Source: Flavobacteriales bacterium (lineage in GTDB: Bacteria; Bacteroidota; Bacteroidia; Flavobacteriales_C; GCA-002722245). From it: a DNA stretch of 64,000 nt. Shown here one piece after another: positions 1-9,707 of the stretch. The stretch is taken from the NCBI GenBank assembly GCA_002722245.1, contig PBLA01000019.1:85036-149035 (forward strand), written 5' to 3'. The translations under genes were made by a program, and so were the position numbers. Within the stretch, counting starts at the first letter, position 1, and each line of letters begins with the position of its first letter. The notes beneath the pieces are model-generated. The model saw only the letters and a list, made by a program, of their open reading frames with translations, was not told where the DNA came from and made no database searches.

Positions 1-353
1 TTTGGAGGATTAAATAATTGTTTAGGCGCGTGATCTAACATCCAATTCGGGGTCCATTTCAACATAAAAGGAATTTGCTTTTTTTCCTCAATTGTCGAAA
101 TTATAAACGTAAAAGCAGGATGTAAAATTTTTGCAACCTCCTGAGCAATCACCCCACCAAAACTTAACCCCATGATACCAAAAGGCTCTTGATCTTTTAT
201 GTTTTTGGCAATACGCGCTGCATACTGCTCTATGGATTCATTTGGATTAGGATCAATCCACGCAACAGGAACAAGCGTGTATTCAGCCATAATTTCTAAA
301 TACTGAAAAACCCGCTGATCCGCACCTAATCCACTGAAACAATAAATCCTCAT
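1..353 (-). CDS. alpha/beta hydrolase, C-terminal part outside window
   Basis: Partial gene; the ATG is at 353 (minus strand) and the reading frame runs open to the window edge, about 117 codons. The visible part begins MRIYCFSGLGADQRVF and carries a nucleophile elbow GLSFGG with the serine near residue 64, which is the G-x-S-x-G pattern of alpha/beta hydrolases. The N-terminal 'FSGLGAD' resembles the oxyanion-hole strand of this fold. The substrate cannot be told. It lies 27 bp downstream of the RelA/SpoT gene on the same strand, so the two are probably co-transcribed. The catalytic Asp and His would lie beyond the window. Confidence 0.75.
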   Translation of the reverse strand, partial: MRIYCFSGLGADQRVFQYLEIMAEYTLVPVAWIDPNPNESIEQYAARIAKNIKDQEPFGIMGLSFGGVIAQEVAKILHPAFTFIISTIEEKKQIPFMLKWTPNWMLDHAPKQLFNPP

Positions 354-380
354 TTTATTTTAGCTAAACATCAAGAATGA

Positions 381-2594
381 TTAATTGGTGTGTATTCGTT
401 TAATATCATGAATCCCTTTTACTACTTTAAGTTTCTCACTCAGTTCAGTTAGTTGAATTGTATCTTGAACATAAAGCATAATCCTCCCCTCAAAAACACC
501 GTGATCTGCATCAAACTTAATCGACTTAATTTTTAATTCAGACACCTCTGAAATAATGTTCGTAATTTTACTCACCAGACCAAAATCATCCGTACCAGTA
601 AACCTTAGCCCTGTAAGGAAAGAACTTTTAGATTTATCTTCCCAAACCGCTTTAATCGTTCTATAAGCAAAATTAGCTTGTAAATGCATGGCATTAGGAC
701 AATTGGTTTTATGAATTTTAATTCCGTCTACCACAGTAACGAATCCAAACACCTCATCGCCGGGTATTGGATTACAACAAGGCGATATTTTGTAGTCAAA
801 CTGATCCTTATCTTCACCAAGAACTAACACGTCTTTTTTACCAAATGATTTCGCGGTTATTTCCGATTTCCGAGGAGTACTCACCTTCTCCTCTGCCTGT
901 TTTTTATGCTTTTCTCGTTGTGCTAAATAATTTTTTATCGCACCTTTCTCTATATTCTTTTCAGCAACTCGAACAAAAAATTCACCAGCATCGGAAAGAT
1001 CAAAATGACGCACTAATTCATCGAGTAATTTTGGGTTGTTTTCATTAAGCGCCTCTACAATTTTAAAATATTTAGACTTTCCCTCCTTGGCAATTAACTT
1101 ACGCTCCCTTCGAATTCCATTTTTAATCCCATTTTTAGCCTTTGCAGTAGTTACAATGTTTAACCACTCAGGTTTCGGCCTCTGCTTTTTAGACGTAAGC
1201 ACCTCAAGTTGTTCACCGCTTCTGATTTTATAATTCAAAGGAACCAATTTATGATTTACTTTGGCACCAATACAAGCATCTCCGATTTTACTATGAATAT
1301 CATATGCAAAATCTAATGCAGTTGCACCAGAAGGTAAATTTTTAAGTTCTCCTGCAGGTGTAAAAACGAAAATTTCGTCGGAAAACAAATTCAATTTTAT
1401 ATCATCAATAAAATCAATAGCTTGATTTTGAGGGCTATCCAATAAACTTCTGATTTTTCCAATCCACTCATCTACCCTACTATCATGATCATCGCCAGTA
1501 GACTTATATTTCCAATGCGCCGCAAGTCCTCGTTCCCCAATTTCATGCATGCGTTGAGTTCTGATTTGAACCTCCACCCATCTACCCTCAGGCCCCATAA
1601 CAGTAGTATGCAATGCCTCATAACCGTTTGCTTTAGGTGTTGATATCCAATCTCTCAACCGATCTGGTCTTGGAGTATACATATCGGTAATTATTGAATA
1701 CGTATTCCAACAATCACCTTTTTCACTCTCAGGAGTCGATTTTAGAATAATACGAATAGCGAAAATATCATAAACCTCTTCAAAAGGAACATTTTTGTCC
1801 TTCATTTTACGGGCAATGGAGTATGGCGATTTATGCCTTCCATCAATTTCAAAATCAAACCCTTTGTCTGTTAATTTATTAATAATGGGTAAACTGAACT
1901 TATTAATAAATCGAGTCAATCTTTTCTGCCCCTCTTTTAGTTTATCAGTGATCTCATTGAAAAGGTCTTCCTCTGTGTATTGAAAGGCTAAATTCTCCAA
2001 CTCTGTTTTTATACTATTTAATCCCAATCGGTGAGCAAGAGGCGCATAAATAAACAACGTTTCATAAGAAATTTTTAATTGTTTATTCCGCGGCATAAAC
2101 TCCATTGTTCGCATGTTGTGCAGACGGTCAGCCAACTTCACAAGAATCACTCGAACATCATCTGAGAGAGACAACATCATTTTTCTGAAATTCTCCGCCT
2201 GAATGGAATAATTTGGGTCTGAGTGATCAATCACTCCAGAAATTTTTGTTAAACCATCAATAATCAGACACACCTTAGGACCGAACATATTATCAATATC
2301 CTCCAGTGTGATTTCAGTATCCTCTACAGTATCGTGTAACAAGGCAGAGACAATGGAAACTGTTCCTAGGCCAATTTCTTCAGCCACGATTTGTGCAACG
2401 GCAATAGGATGATAAATGTAGGGTTCACCAGATTTTCTTCGCATTTCTTTGTGCGCCTCTAAAGCGACATCAAACGCCTTTCTAATCTGCTTTTTATCCA
2501 AATCATTAATCGATTTTTTAGCCAACCGTAATAACTTTCGATATCGCTTTAAAATCTCCTTCTTTTCAGCCTCCAAATCAATTTTCATTCTCAC
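381..2594 (-). CDS. rel: RelA/SpoT-family (p)ppGpp synthetase/hydrolase
   Basis: Stringent-response enzyme that makes and degrades (p)ppGpp. At 737 aa it has the full long-RSH layout: HD hydrolase domain with HDTVED at residues 87-92 and an upstream YHP; a synthetase domain around 250-370 (SPYSIARKM, YEALHTTV, VEVQIRT); a TGS domain around 415-475 (DEIFVFTPAGELKNLP); a Cys-rich zinc-finger-like segment (SPCCNPIPGD); and a C-terminal ACT domain. Intact HD residues suggest hydrolase activity is retained, so it is probably bifunctional. An alternative ATG two codons downstream (MKIDLEAE) is equally plausible. It is divergent from parE across a 328-bp gap. Confidence 0.95.
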   Translation of the reverse strand: MRMKIDLEAEKKEILKRYRKLLRLAKKSINDLDKKQIRKAFDVALEAHKEMRRKSGEPYIYHPIAVAQIVAEEIGLGTVSIVSALLHDTVEDTEITLEDIDNMFGPKVCLIIDGLTKISGVIDHSDPNYSIQAENFRKMMLSLSDDVRVILVKLADRLHNMRTMEFMPRNKQLKISYETLFIYAPLAHRLGLNSIKTELENLAFQYTEEDLFNEITDKLKEGQKRLTRFINKFSLPIINKLTDKGFDFEIDGRHKSPYSIARKMKDKNVPFEEVYDIFAIRIILKSTPESEKGDCWNTYSIITDMYTPRPDRLRDWISTPKANGYEALHTTVMGPEGRWVEVQIRTQRMHEIGERGLAAHWKYKSTGDDHDSRVDEWIGKIRSLLDSPQNQAIDFIDDIKLNLFSDEIFVFTPAGELKNLPSGATALDFAYDIHSKIGDACIGAKVNHKLVPLNYKIRSGEQLEVLTSKKQRPKPEWLNIVTTAKAKNGIKNGIRRERKLIAKEGKSKYFKIVEALNENNPKLLDELVRHFDLSDAGEFFVRVAEKNIEKGAIKNYLAQREKHKKQAEEKVSTPRKSEITAKSFGKKDVLVLGEDKDQFDYKISPCCNPIPGDEVFGFVTVVDGIKIHKTNCPNAMHLQANFAYRTIKAVWEDKSKSSFLTGLRFTGTDDFGLVSKITNIISEVSELKIKSIKFDADHGVFEGRIMLYVQDTIQLTELSEKLKVVKGIHDIKRIHTN

Positions 2595-2922
2595 CGTTTT
2601 ACTTTTTAAGAATCCTGAAATAAATGTAGAAAATATTACTGTTTTTTCTCATTTTTTGTTTCGTCCACAAATGAAACAAATTACGCTTTGGACGCGCTTA
2701 AACCGTTCATTATGCACTAAATCCTTTTTCTCGATCGAAAAACACAACACAACAGCTTTTCCTCGATATCCATCCTATTATCTCAAGATTTTGTCTATTT
2801 CACCTCAGAATATAGATTTTTCACCTATTTCAAAGGGTAATTGTTAATAAAAAAACCCTTCAAACACCTGTTATCATTGGTTTTTAGCTATATTTAATAC
2901 TTACGCTAAAACTCATTTTTCT
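2595..2922. other. Divergent intergenic region between rel and parE
   Basis: 328 bp without a convincing gene. An open frame at 2449-2847 on the plus strand is mostly the antisense of rel and has no family resemblance. The region should hold the promoters of both divergent genes. Near parE there is TATATTTA at about 2890, one base off the Bacteroidota -7 box TAnnTTTG. Weak inverted repeats occur (TTGTTTC/GAAACAA around 2653-2676 and AAGGGT/ACCCTT around 2835-2862), but neither is followed by a clean T-run. Confidence 0.4.
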
Positions 2923-4791
2923 ATGGCTGAATATACTGAGGATAACATTCGATCCCTCGATTGGAAAGAACACATCCGTTTGCGTCCTGGGATGTACATT
3001 GGTAAACTTGGAGATGGTACACAAGCCGATGATGGAATATATATACTTTTAAAAGAAGTATTGGATAATTCCATTGACGAATTTGTGATGGGAAACGGAA
3101 AAGTCATTGAAGTTAAAATTCGCGATCAGAAAGTATCTGTACGTGATTTTGGACGAGGAATTCCTCTAGGAAAGGTTATTGATTGTGTTTCTAAAATAAA
3201 CACGGGTGGAAAGTACGACTCAAAAGCCTTTAAAAAATCCGTTGGCCTCAACGGAGTAGGTACAAAAGCCGTAAACGCCTTATCTACTTGGTTTGAGGTT
3301 ACTTCATGTAGAGATGGAAAACAAAAAAGCGTAGTCTTTGAAAACGGAGAAGTCATTGATGACCAACCCATTTCAGAATCTACAAACAGAAAAGGGACTA
3401 AAACAAGTTTTATTGCTGATAATTCCATTTTTAAGAATTATAAATACCGCGTAGAACACGTTGAAACAATGTTATGGAATTATGTATACCTCAACCCCGG
3501 ACTAACCATCAACTTCAACGGACAAAAGTTCAAAAGTGAAAATGGACTAAAGGATTTATTGGAAGCCAACCTTTCGGCAGATGCCTTATACGATACAATA
3601 CACTTAAGAGGTCACGATATCGAGGTAGCCATTACTCACGCCAAAAAATATGGAGAGGAATATTATTCATTTGTAAATGGCCAACACACCACGCAAGGCG
3701 GAACCCATCAAGGTGCTTTCCGAGAAGCTGTGGTGAAAACAATTCGAGAGTTTTTTGGGAAAAATTTCGACGCTCAAGATGTAAGACAAAGTATAGTCGC
3801 TGCAGTGTCCGTAAAAGTTATGGAGCCCGTTTTTGAATCACAAACAAAAACAAAATTAGGATCAACAGAGGTGGAAGCTGGGGGGCAGTCAATGAAGGCC
3901 TTTGTTGGAGATTTTTTAAAGCAAGAACTCGATAACTATCTTCACAAAAACACCCAAACTGCCGAAAAAATACTTAAAAAGATTCAACAGGCAGAAAAGG
4001 AAAGAAAAGAACTCTCAGGCATCAGAAAACTAGCGCGAGAGCGATCTAAAAAAGCTTCACTACACAATAAAAAATTACGCGACTGCAGAATTCACGCTCA
4101 GGATGGTAAGGAAGACTCCTCTAAAACCATGTTGTTTATAACCGAAGGGGATTCAGCCTCAGGGTCTATTACCAAATCAAGAAATGCCAACACGCAAGCC
4201 GTGTTTAGTTTACGTGGTAAACCGCTAAACAGCTATGGACTCACGAAGAAAGTAGTATACGAAAATGAAGAGTTTAATCTCCTTCAAGCAGCATTGAACA
4301 TCGAAGATAGTGTTGATGATTTGCGGTATGAAAAAATTGTTATCGCAACAGATGCCGATGTGGACGGAATGCATATTCGACTTCTATTAATCACTTTTTT
4401 CTTGCAATTTTTTCCTGAAGTGATTCAACGCAGGCACTTGTATATTCTTCAAACCCCATTATTCAGAGTTCGGAACAAAAAAGAAACGCGGTATTGTTAC
4501 ACTGACGAAGAGCGTCAAAGAGCCATTGCAGAACTTGGCAAAAAACCAGAGATTACCCGCTTCAAAGGTCTTGGAGAAATTAGCCCTGAAGAATTTGGCG
4601 CATTTATATCACCAGAGGCCATTCGACTCGATCCAATTGTGATTGGAAAAGATTCAAAAATTGATGAAATGTTAACGTTTTACATGGGAAAAAACACCAA
4701 AGATCGTCAAGACTTCATCATTGAAAACCTAAAAGTGGAAGAAGATTTATCCGAGATGTTAAAAAAGGAAAAAAAAGACGAAGCCGCCTAA
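2923..4791 (+). CDS. parE: DNA topoisomerase IV subunit B
   Basis: ATPase subunit of a type IIA topoisomerase that decatenates daughter chromosomes. The GHKL ATPase motifs are present ([30 protein letters not shown]), followed by the transducer domain and a TOPRIM domain with EGDSASG near residue 408 and DADVDGMH near 477. Length is 622 aa, which fits Bacteroidota ParE better than GyrB (usually slightly longer). parC follows 84 bp downstream on the same strand, supporting topoisomerase IV rather than gyrase. The C-terminus is lysine-rich. Confidence 0.93.
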   Translation: MAEYTEDNIRSLDWKEHIRLRPGMYIGKLGDGTQADDGIYILLKEVLDNSIDEFVMGNGKVIEVKIRDQKVSVRDFGRGIPLGKVIDCVSKINTGGKYDSKAFKKSVGLNGVGTKAVNALSTWFEVTSCRDGKQKSVVFENGEVIDDQPISESTNRKGTKTSFIADNSIFKNYKYRVEHVETMLWNYVYLNPGLTINFNGQKFKSENGLKDLLEANLSADALYDTIHLRGHDIEVAITHAKKYGEEYYSFVNGQHTTQGGTHQGAFREAVVKTIREFFGKNFDAQDVRQSIVAAVSVKVMEPVFESQTKTKLGSTEVEAGGQSMKAFVGDFLKQELDNYLHKNTQTAEKILKKIQQAEKERKELSGIRKLARERSKKASLHNKKLRDCRIHAQDGKEDSSKTMLFITEGDSASGSITKSRNANTQAVFSLRGKPLNSYGLTKKVVYENEEFNLLQAALNIEDSVDDLRYEKIVIATDADVDGMHIRLLLITFFLQFFPEVIQRRHLYILQTPLFRVRNKKETRYCYTDEERQRAIAELGKKPEITRFKGLGEISPEEFGAFISPEAIRLDPIVIGKDSKIDEMLTFYMGKNTKDRQDFIIENLKVEEDLSEMLKKEKKDEAA

Positions 4792-4875
4792 AATGATCCC
4801 TTGGAGACATTGATAAAACATACAATATGCGTTTAGTGAAAGTACTTTTTAAACGCACAACATTGAACAAAAACA

Positions 4876-7515
4876 ATGAGTGAAAACGACAACAACAGCA
4901 ATGACCATTTAGAAGAAAATTCCACTCCGGATGCAAACAATCCTATCAACGGTGGAGATGAAAGCTCAACTATGGGAAACGCCACCCTTATTTCAGGTTT
5001 TTATAAAGAATGGTTTTTAGACTATGCATCCTATGTCATTCTCGAAAGAGCCGTTCCGCATCTAAACGACGGATTAAAACCCGTACAAAGAAGGATTCTG
5101 CATTCGATGCGAGAAATGGAAGACGGACGATACAACAAAGTAGCCAATGTTGTTGGAAACACGATGAAATATCACCCGCACGGAGACATGAGTATAACCG
5201 ACGCAATGGTGAATATTGGTCAAAAAGATCTGCTCATTGATACACAAGGGAATTGGGGTAACGTCCTAACAGGAGATCGTGCAGCAGCGGCGCGATACAT
5301 TGAAGCCCGGTTAACAAAATTTGCCTTGGAAGTTGTGTTCAATCCAAAAACAACCAAATGGAGAGACTCATACGACGGTAGAAATAAAGAGCCAGAAACT
5401 CTTCCAGTTAAATTTCCTTTATTACTTGCACAAGGAGTAGAAGGAATTGCAGTTGGCCTTTCATGTAAAATATTGCCACATAACTTCAATGAACTCATTG
5501 ATGCCTCTATTGCGCGACTCAGAGGGCGAAACATGCCTATTTATCCTGACTTCCCAACTGCAGGGATGATTGACGTAAGCAATTATAACGACGGGATCCG
5601 AGGAGGTAAAATTCGATGCAGAGCAAAAATTGTAAAAGCGGATAAAAAAACACTCGTTATTACCGAAGTTCCTTTTGGATGCACAACAGGATCCCTTATT
5701 GATAGCATACTGAAAGCCAATGAAAAAGGAAAAATAAAAATCAAAAAAGTAGAGGACAATACCTCAGCAAATGTAGAAATCATCATTCATCTCGCACCAA
5801 ACATTTCACCAGATAAAATGATTGATGCACTTTATGCGTTCACCGATTGCGAAACCAGTATTTCTCCAAACTCAGGAATTATTTCTGAAGATAAACCTCA
5901 TTTCATAGGTGTTTCGGAAATTTTAAAACGAAACACAGAATCTACAAAGCAACTATTAATCAATGAGCTCGAAATAAGGCTTGGAGAACTCAATGAGCAG
6001 TGGCATTTTAGTTCCCTAGAGCGAATTTTCATTGAAAAACGAATATACCGAGACATTGAAGAATGCGAAACATGGGAAGCAGTAATTCACGCAATAGATC
6101 AAGGTTTAAATCCCTATAGGAAACTATTTCACAGAGAAATTACCGAAGAGGATATCGTTCGACTTACCGAAATTAAAATTAAACGAATTTCAAAATTTGA
6201 TTCGTTTAAAGCCGATGAGGCAATTAAACGAATTGAGGATGAAATTGCAGAAATCAAACATCATTTAGAACACATCATTGATTATGCTGTAGACTATTTT
6301 AAAACCTTAAAAAAGAAATACGGAGCCGATAAAACGCGTAAAACAGAAATTAGAACTTTTGAAAACATTGTAGCTACAAAAGTAGTTGTTGCCAATCAGA
6401 AACTCTATGTAAATAAGCAAGAAGGTTTTGCGGGATACGGAATGAAAAAAGATGAATTTGTCGCGGACTGTTCAGACATTGACGACATTATTGTTTTTAC
6501 TCAAGACGGAAAAATGATGGTGTCAAAAATACAAAGCAAAGCCTTTTTTGGCAAAAATATCCTGCACATTAACGTATGGAAAAAAGGAGATACACGAACC
6601 GTTTACAACGCGATTTATCAAGATGGAAAAAAAGGTAAAATTATGGTAAAACGGTTCTTTGTCAACTCCATAACACGGGACAAAGAATATCATGTAACCA
6701 AAGGAACTCCAGGTTCTAAAGTATTATATTTCACAGCCAACCCAAATGGAGAAGCCGAAATTGTAAACGTGATTCTAAAGCCTATACCTGGCATTAAAAA
6801 ATTTAATTTTGACTATGATTTCAGTCAACTAGCCATCAAAGGAAGAGCAACACAAGGAAATACATTATCGAAATACCCTGTAAAAAAAGTAGTACTCAAA
6901 GAAGCAGGAATCAGTACACTAGCAGCACGTAAAATTTGGTATGACGACACAGTAAGAAGACTTAATACAGATCAACGTGGTCAGCTTCTGGGAGAATTTA
7001 AGGGTGAAGATAAAATACTCACCATTAATTCAGACGGGACCTATAAACTCCATGGATTCGATCTTTCCACCCACTTCAATGAGGAAATGATTCATATCGA
7101 AAAACTTCATCCCGAAAAACCCATTAGTGCAGTTTACTGGGATGGAGAGAAAGAGCAATTCAATGTAAAACGATTTTTAGTTGAAGTAACCGACAGAAAA
7201 GTATTGTTTATTACCGAACATGAGAAATCTTACCTAGAGATTGCTTCCACCGACTGGAAACCTATGATCGAACTCATCTTTAGAAAAGTAAAAGGAAATA
7301 CGAAAGACCCAGAAAAAGTAAATCTGGAAGAATTTATTGCTGTGAAAGGACTTAAAGCTATTGGAAATCGATTAACGACAGGGAATATTAAAGTCATTAA
7401 TATCCTCGAACCATTGCCTGCACCTGAAAAAGAGGCAACAACAGAACAAGAAAAAATATCACCTGATCAACAGGATAGCGATGGATCGGCACAAGCCGTT
7501 TTAGATTTTGACTAA
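4876..7515 (+). CDS. parC: DNA topoisomerase IV subunit A
   Basis: DNA cleavage/religation subunit that works with ParE. The N-terminal breakage-reunion domain is clear: LNDGLKPVQRRIL, KVANVVGNTMKYHPHGD, and the catalytic tyrosine Tyr141 in AAARYIEARL. A coiled-coil and the beta-pinwheel C-terminal domain follow. Length is 879 aa, as in Bacteroidota ParC. The first ~45 residues are an Asn/Asp/Glu-rich, probably disordered extension before the conserved ISGFYKEWFLDYASYVI segment (split here as it is long), and the last ~25 residues are acidic and glutamine-rich. No GyrA box is seen in the C-terminal domain, which favours ParC over GyrA. Confidence 0.92.
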   Translation: MSENDNNSNDHLEENSTPDANNPINGGDESSTMGNATLISGFYKEWFLDYASYVILERAVPHLNDGLKPVQRRILHSMREMEDGRYNKVANVVGNTMKYHPHGDMSITDAMVNIGQKDLLIDTQGNWGNVLTGDRAAAARYIEARLTKFALEVVFNPKTTKWRDSYDGRNKEPETLPVKFPLLLAQGVEGIAVGLSCKILPHNFNELIDASIARLRGRNMPIYPDFPTAGMIDVSNYNDGIRGGKIRCRAKIVKADKKTLVITEVPFGCTTGSLIDSILKANEKGKIKIKKVEDNTSANVEIIIHLAPNISPDKMIDALYAFTDCETSISPNSGIISEDKPHFIGVSEILKRNTESTKQLLINELEIRLGELNEQWHFSSLERIFIEKRIYRDIEECETWEAVIHAIDQGLNPYRKLFHREITEEDIVRLTEIKIKRISKFDSFKADEAIKRIEDEIAEIKHHLEHIIDYAVDYFKTLKKKYGADKTRKTEIRTFENIVATKVVVANQKLYVNKQEGFAGYGMKKDEFVADCSDIDDIIVFTQDGKMMVSKIQSKAFFGKNILHINVWKKGDTRTVYNAIYQDGKKGKIMVKRFFVNSITRDKEYHVTKGTPGSKVLYFTANPNGEAEIVNVILKPIPGIKKFNFDYDFSQLAIKGRATQGNTLSKYPVKKVVLKEAGISTLAARKIWYDDTVRRLNTDQRGQLLGEFKGEDKILTINSDGTYKLHGFDLSTHFNEEMIHIEKLHPEKPISAVYWDGEKEQFNVKRFLVEVTDRKVLFITEHEKSYLEIASTDWKPMIELIFRKVKGNTKDPEKVNLEEFIAVKGLKAIGNRLTTGNIKVINILEPLPAPEKEATTEQEKISPDQQDSDGSAQAVLDFD

Positions 7516-7556
7516 CAATTAAAAAATGCACATTCTTTCTACTTTGGTAAGCATGA

Positions 7557-8084
7557 ATGACTATGGAAAAATACATACTGATATACGACTATATTACTGA
7601 TCCAAATTCATTTTCGTTAGCTGAGAAAATGATTATACCCATGGGAGGTACTCTATTGCTTTTTTACATTTATAAAAAGGGGATCAAAAAATATAAATTA
7701 TTCACTATCGTTACCGCATGTTTAGCCATACTTCTGGGGTCGATTTCTGGTTTTATTCAATACTTGGAATACAATCATATTGTAAAAACAATAGAAGATG
7801 GCGCCACACAAACCATTCAGGGGAAAGTAGATGATTTTAATCCATTAAACATGGCTGACCATAGCTCCTATGAATCCTTCTCTCTAGCAGGTAAAACATT
7901 TTTTTTCTCAGATTACCACAGGATAGCAGGATATCATCATGCATGTGTAAATGGAGGAGTAATTTGTAATGAAGGTCAAGACATTAAATTAGAATACTAC
8001 GAACAAGGCAATCGAAATTTTATTGTAAAAATATACGTAACTAAAGATTGGAAACCTCAAAATAAAAATTCAACCAAAAACTAA
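7557..8084 (+). CDS. Membrane protein of unknown function
   Basis: 175 aa. Two probable transmembrane segments near the N-terminus (around residues 25-42 and 50-70) are followed by a soluble domain of about 100 residues with the pattern GKVDDFNPLN, ESFSLAGKTFFFSDY, GGVICNEGQDIKLEY. I recall similar small proteins in Bacteroidota but know no function for them. It begins 41 bp after parC and converges with the DUF58 gene, with only 6 bp between the stop codons. A second ATG two codons in (MEKYILIY) could be the true start. Confidence 0.6.
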   Translation: MTMEKYILIYDYITDPNSFSLAEKMIIPMGGTLLLFYIYKKGIKKYKLFTIVTACLAILLGSISGFIQYLEYNHIVKTIEDGATQTIQGKVDDFNPLNMADHSSYESFSLAGKTFFFSDYHRIAGYHHACVNGGVICNEGQDIKLEYYEQGNRNFIVKIYVTKDWKPQNKNSTKN

Positions 8085-8090
8085 AAAACA

Positions 8091-9020
8091 CTACAGTAAA
8101 GACCTTTTCACCAAATAATTTTCTAAAACAGATGTAAAACCATCATTGATATCGGCCTCAACATATTCAATACCGAAATTCAATAGTTTCTCTTTGATAT
8201 ACCTTAATTGTCTGGACTTCTCTGATTGATATTTTTCCTTAAAATCCATTGGTGTCATTTTTATTTCATTCCCCGTTTCTAAATCCACAAATTTATGTGG
8301 GCGATTACCAAAATTAAACTCCTCCTCCAACCCCCTATCAAGCACATTGAAAATTAACACCTCATTACCATTATAGCGTAAATGCTGAAGCGCTTGCAAT
8401 ATGTTATCTAAATCTTCTTTATGAGAATGAAAAGAGAAATCCGTGAATAGTGTTACCATCCCTCTTTTTGGACTTTGACTGGCAATTTGATGTAAACAAT
8501 CAGAGAGATGAGAAACACCACTCCCTTTAAACTCATTACTCAGTACATTTTCTAATTGTTGAATTAAATAAGTTAAATGTGTTTTACTCCCTTTTATTTC
8601 CGAATGCAATCTTACCGTCTCATCAAACAAAACAACTCCCGATGCATCTCTTTGTTTATTTAAAAGAAATAAAATAGATGCCGCAGCATAAGCTGAAAAC
8701 CCCAACTTATTTAATGAATCAACAGAACGGTTAGAGGCCTTAGGAAAATTCATTGAACCTGAAATATCAACAATGACCGTTGAACGCACATTTGTTTCTT
8801 CCTCAAACTCCTTTAAAAAAAGCTTTTCTGTCCGAGCATATAATTTCCAATCAATATTCTTTGTAGAATCGCCTTGGTTATAAATTTTATGTTCAGCAAA
8901 CTCCACAGAAAAACCATGGAATGGACTTTTGTGCAACCCTGTTAAAAAGCCTTCAACCACCTGCTGAGCAATCATACCAAAGCGAGAAAAATGATTAATA
9001 TATTGTTGTTCAATCGGCAT
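8091..9020 (-). CDS. DUF58 domain protein with vWA-like fold
   Basis: 309 aa. The DUF58 signature is seen around residues 48-75 (NQGDSTKNIDWKLYART, then EKLFLKEFEEE). A MIDAS-like metal motif DISGS lies at residues 85-89, as in von Willebrand A domains. Members usually sit beside a MoxR AAA+ ATPase and membrane vWA proteins in a chaperone-like system, but no MoxR gene is adjacent here, so its partner must be elsewhere. No signal peptide, so it is cytoplasmic. Downstream of the VanZ-like gene on the same strand, 45 bp apart. Confidence 0.88.
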   Translation of the reverse strand: MPIEQQYINHFSRFGMIAQQVVEGFLTGLHKSPFHGFSVEFAEHKIYNQGDSTKNIDWKLYARTEKLFLKEFEEETNVRSTVIVDISGSMNFPKASNRSVDSLNKLGFSAYAAASILFLLNKQRDASGVVLFDETVRLHSEIKGSKTHLTYLIQQLENVLSNEFKGSGVSHLSDCLHQIASQSPKRGMVTLFTDFSFHSHKEDLDNILQALQHLRYNGNEVLIFNVLDRGLEEEFNFGNRPHKFVDLETGNEIKMTPMDFKEKYQSEKSRQLRYIKEKLLNFGIEYVEADINDGFTSVLENYLVKRSLL

Positions 9021-9065
9021 GGATTAAAGATAACTTAAAATTTAAGAAGGGTATTGTATAGCGCT

Positions 9066-9584
9066 TTATATAATATCTGCCAGATAAATTATCACAGTAA
9101 AAAGCACAAACACACCTCCCATTAACCGAGAAGAAACCGCGCTTTCTGTATAAAGCTGCCATTTCTTTTGTACCAACCACACATTAGAAAAGGCAACAAC
9201 AGTGGCACCAACATAAAATAGAAGATCTATCCAATCAAACCTACCATCTGTAAAATGAAATGCCTGCGCAACCTCAAGACCAACCCCAATCAATAACGCA
9301 GAAAAAACAAAAAAGACTAATCGTTTCCCTTTAAATTTATTTGCCCAAGTAAGTATATTTTGGAAAGCTAACAACCATAACCCTCCCGGTAAACTATATA
9401 CAAACCACTCTGGCAAACCAGATGGACTATACCTAAGCCGAAATACATCAACCAATTCAATAAATCCCAAAGCATCCGTTAATCTGTAAACAACAGTACC
9501 TTCAGGTCGAAAAAGTAAATAAATACACCCTGCTAAAAACAAAGGAAACAAAACTTCCACAAGGATATATTTTGTTGAACTCAT
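9066..9584 (-). CDS. VanZ-like membrane protein
   Basis: 172 aa from the preferred ATG at 9584 (MSSTKYILVEVLFPLF). An upstream in-frame ATG at 9623 adds 13 polar residues that would delay the first membrane helix. Four or five hydrophobic segments are visible. The pattern DVFRLRYSPSG...GLWLLAFQNILTWANKFKG (two short pieces of one region) and FHFTDGRFDWIDLLFYVGA resembles VanZ/YfiM-type proteins. VanZ of enterococci raises teicoplanin resistance by an unknown mechanism; nothing here implies glycopeptide resistance. Function uncertain. Confidence 0.65.
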   Translation of the reverse strand: MSSTKYILVEVLFPLFLAGCIYLLFRPEGTVVYRLTDALGFIELVDVFRLRYSPSGLPEWFVYSLPGGLWLLAFQNILTWANKFKGKRLVFFVFSALLIGVGLEVAQAFHFTDGRFDWIDLLFYVGATVVAFSNVWLVQKKWQLYTESAVSSRLMGGVFVLFTVIIYLADII

Positions 9585-9707
9585 CGGATACAAATTTAAT
9601 GATTTCCTGCCGCGAATGTTCACCGTTCATCATAATTACAATTTGTAAAAAAGAGTTTTTACATCTTTTAAAGGAGTCTATTTTTTAAACACCATAAAAG
9701 AAGTGAA

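Noticed and set aside
2449..2847. 132-codon plus-strand frame over the rel start and upstream gap
   Set aside because: Mostly antisense of the rel coding region, no start signal and no recognisable domain.
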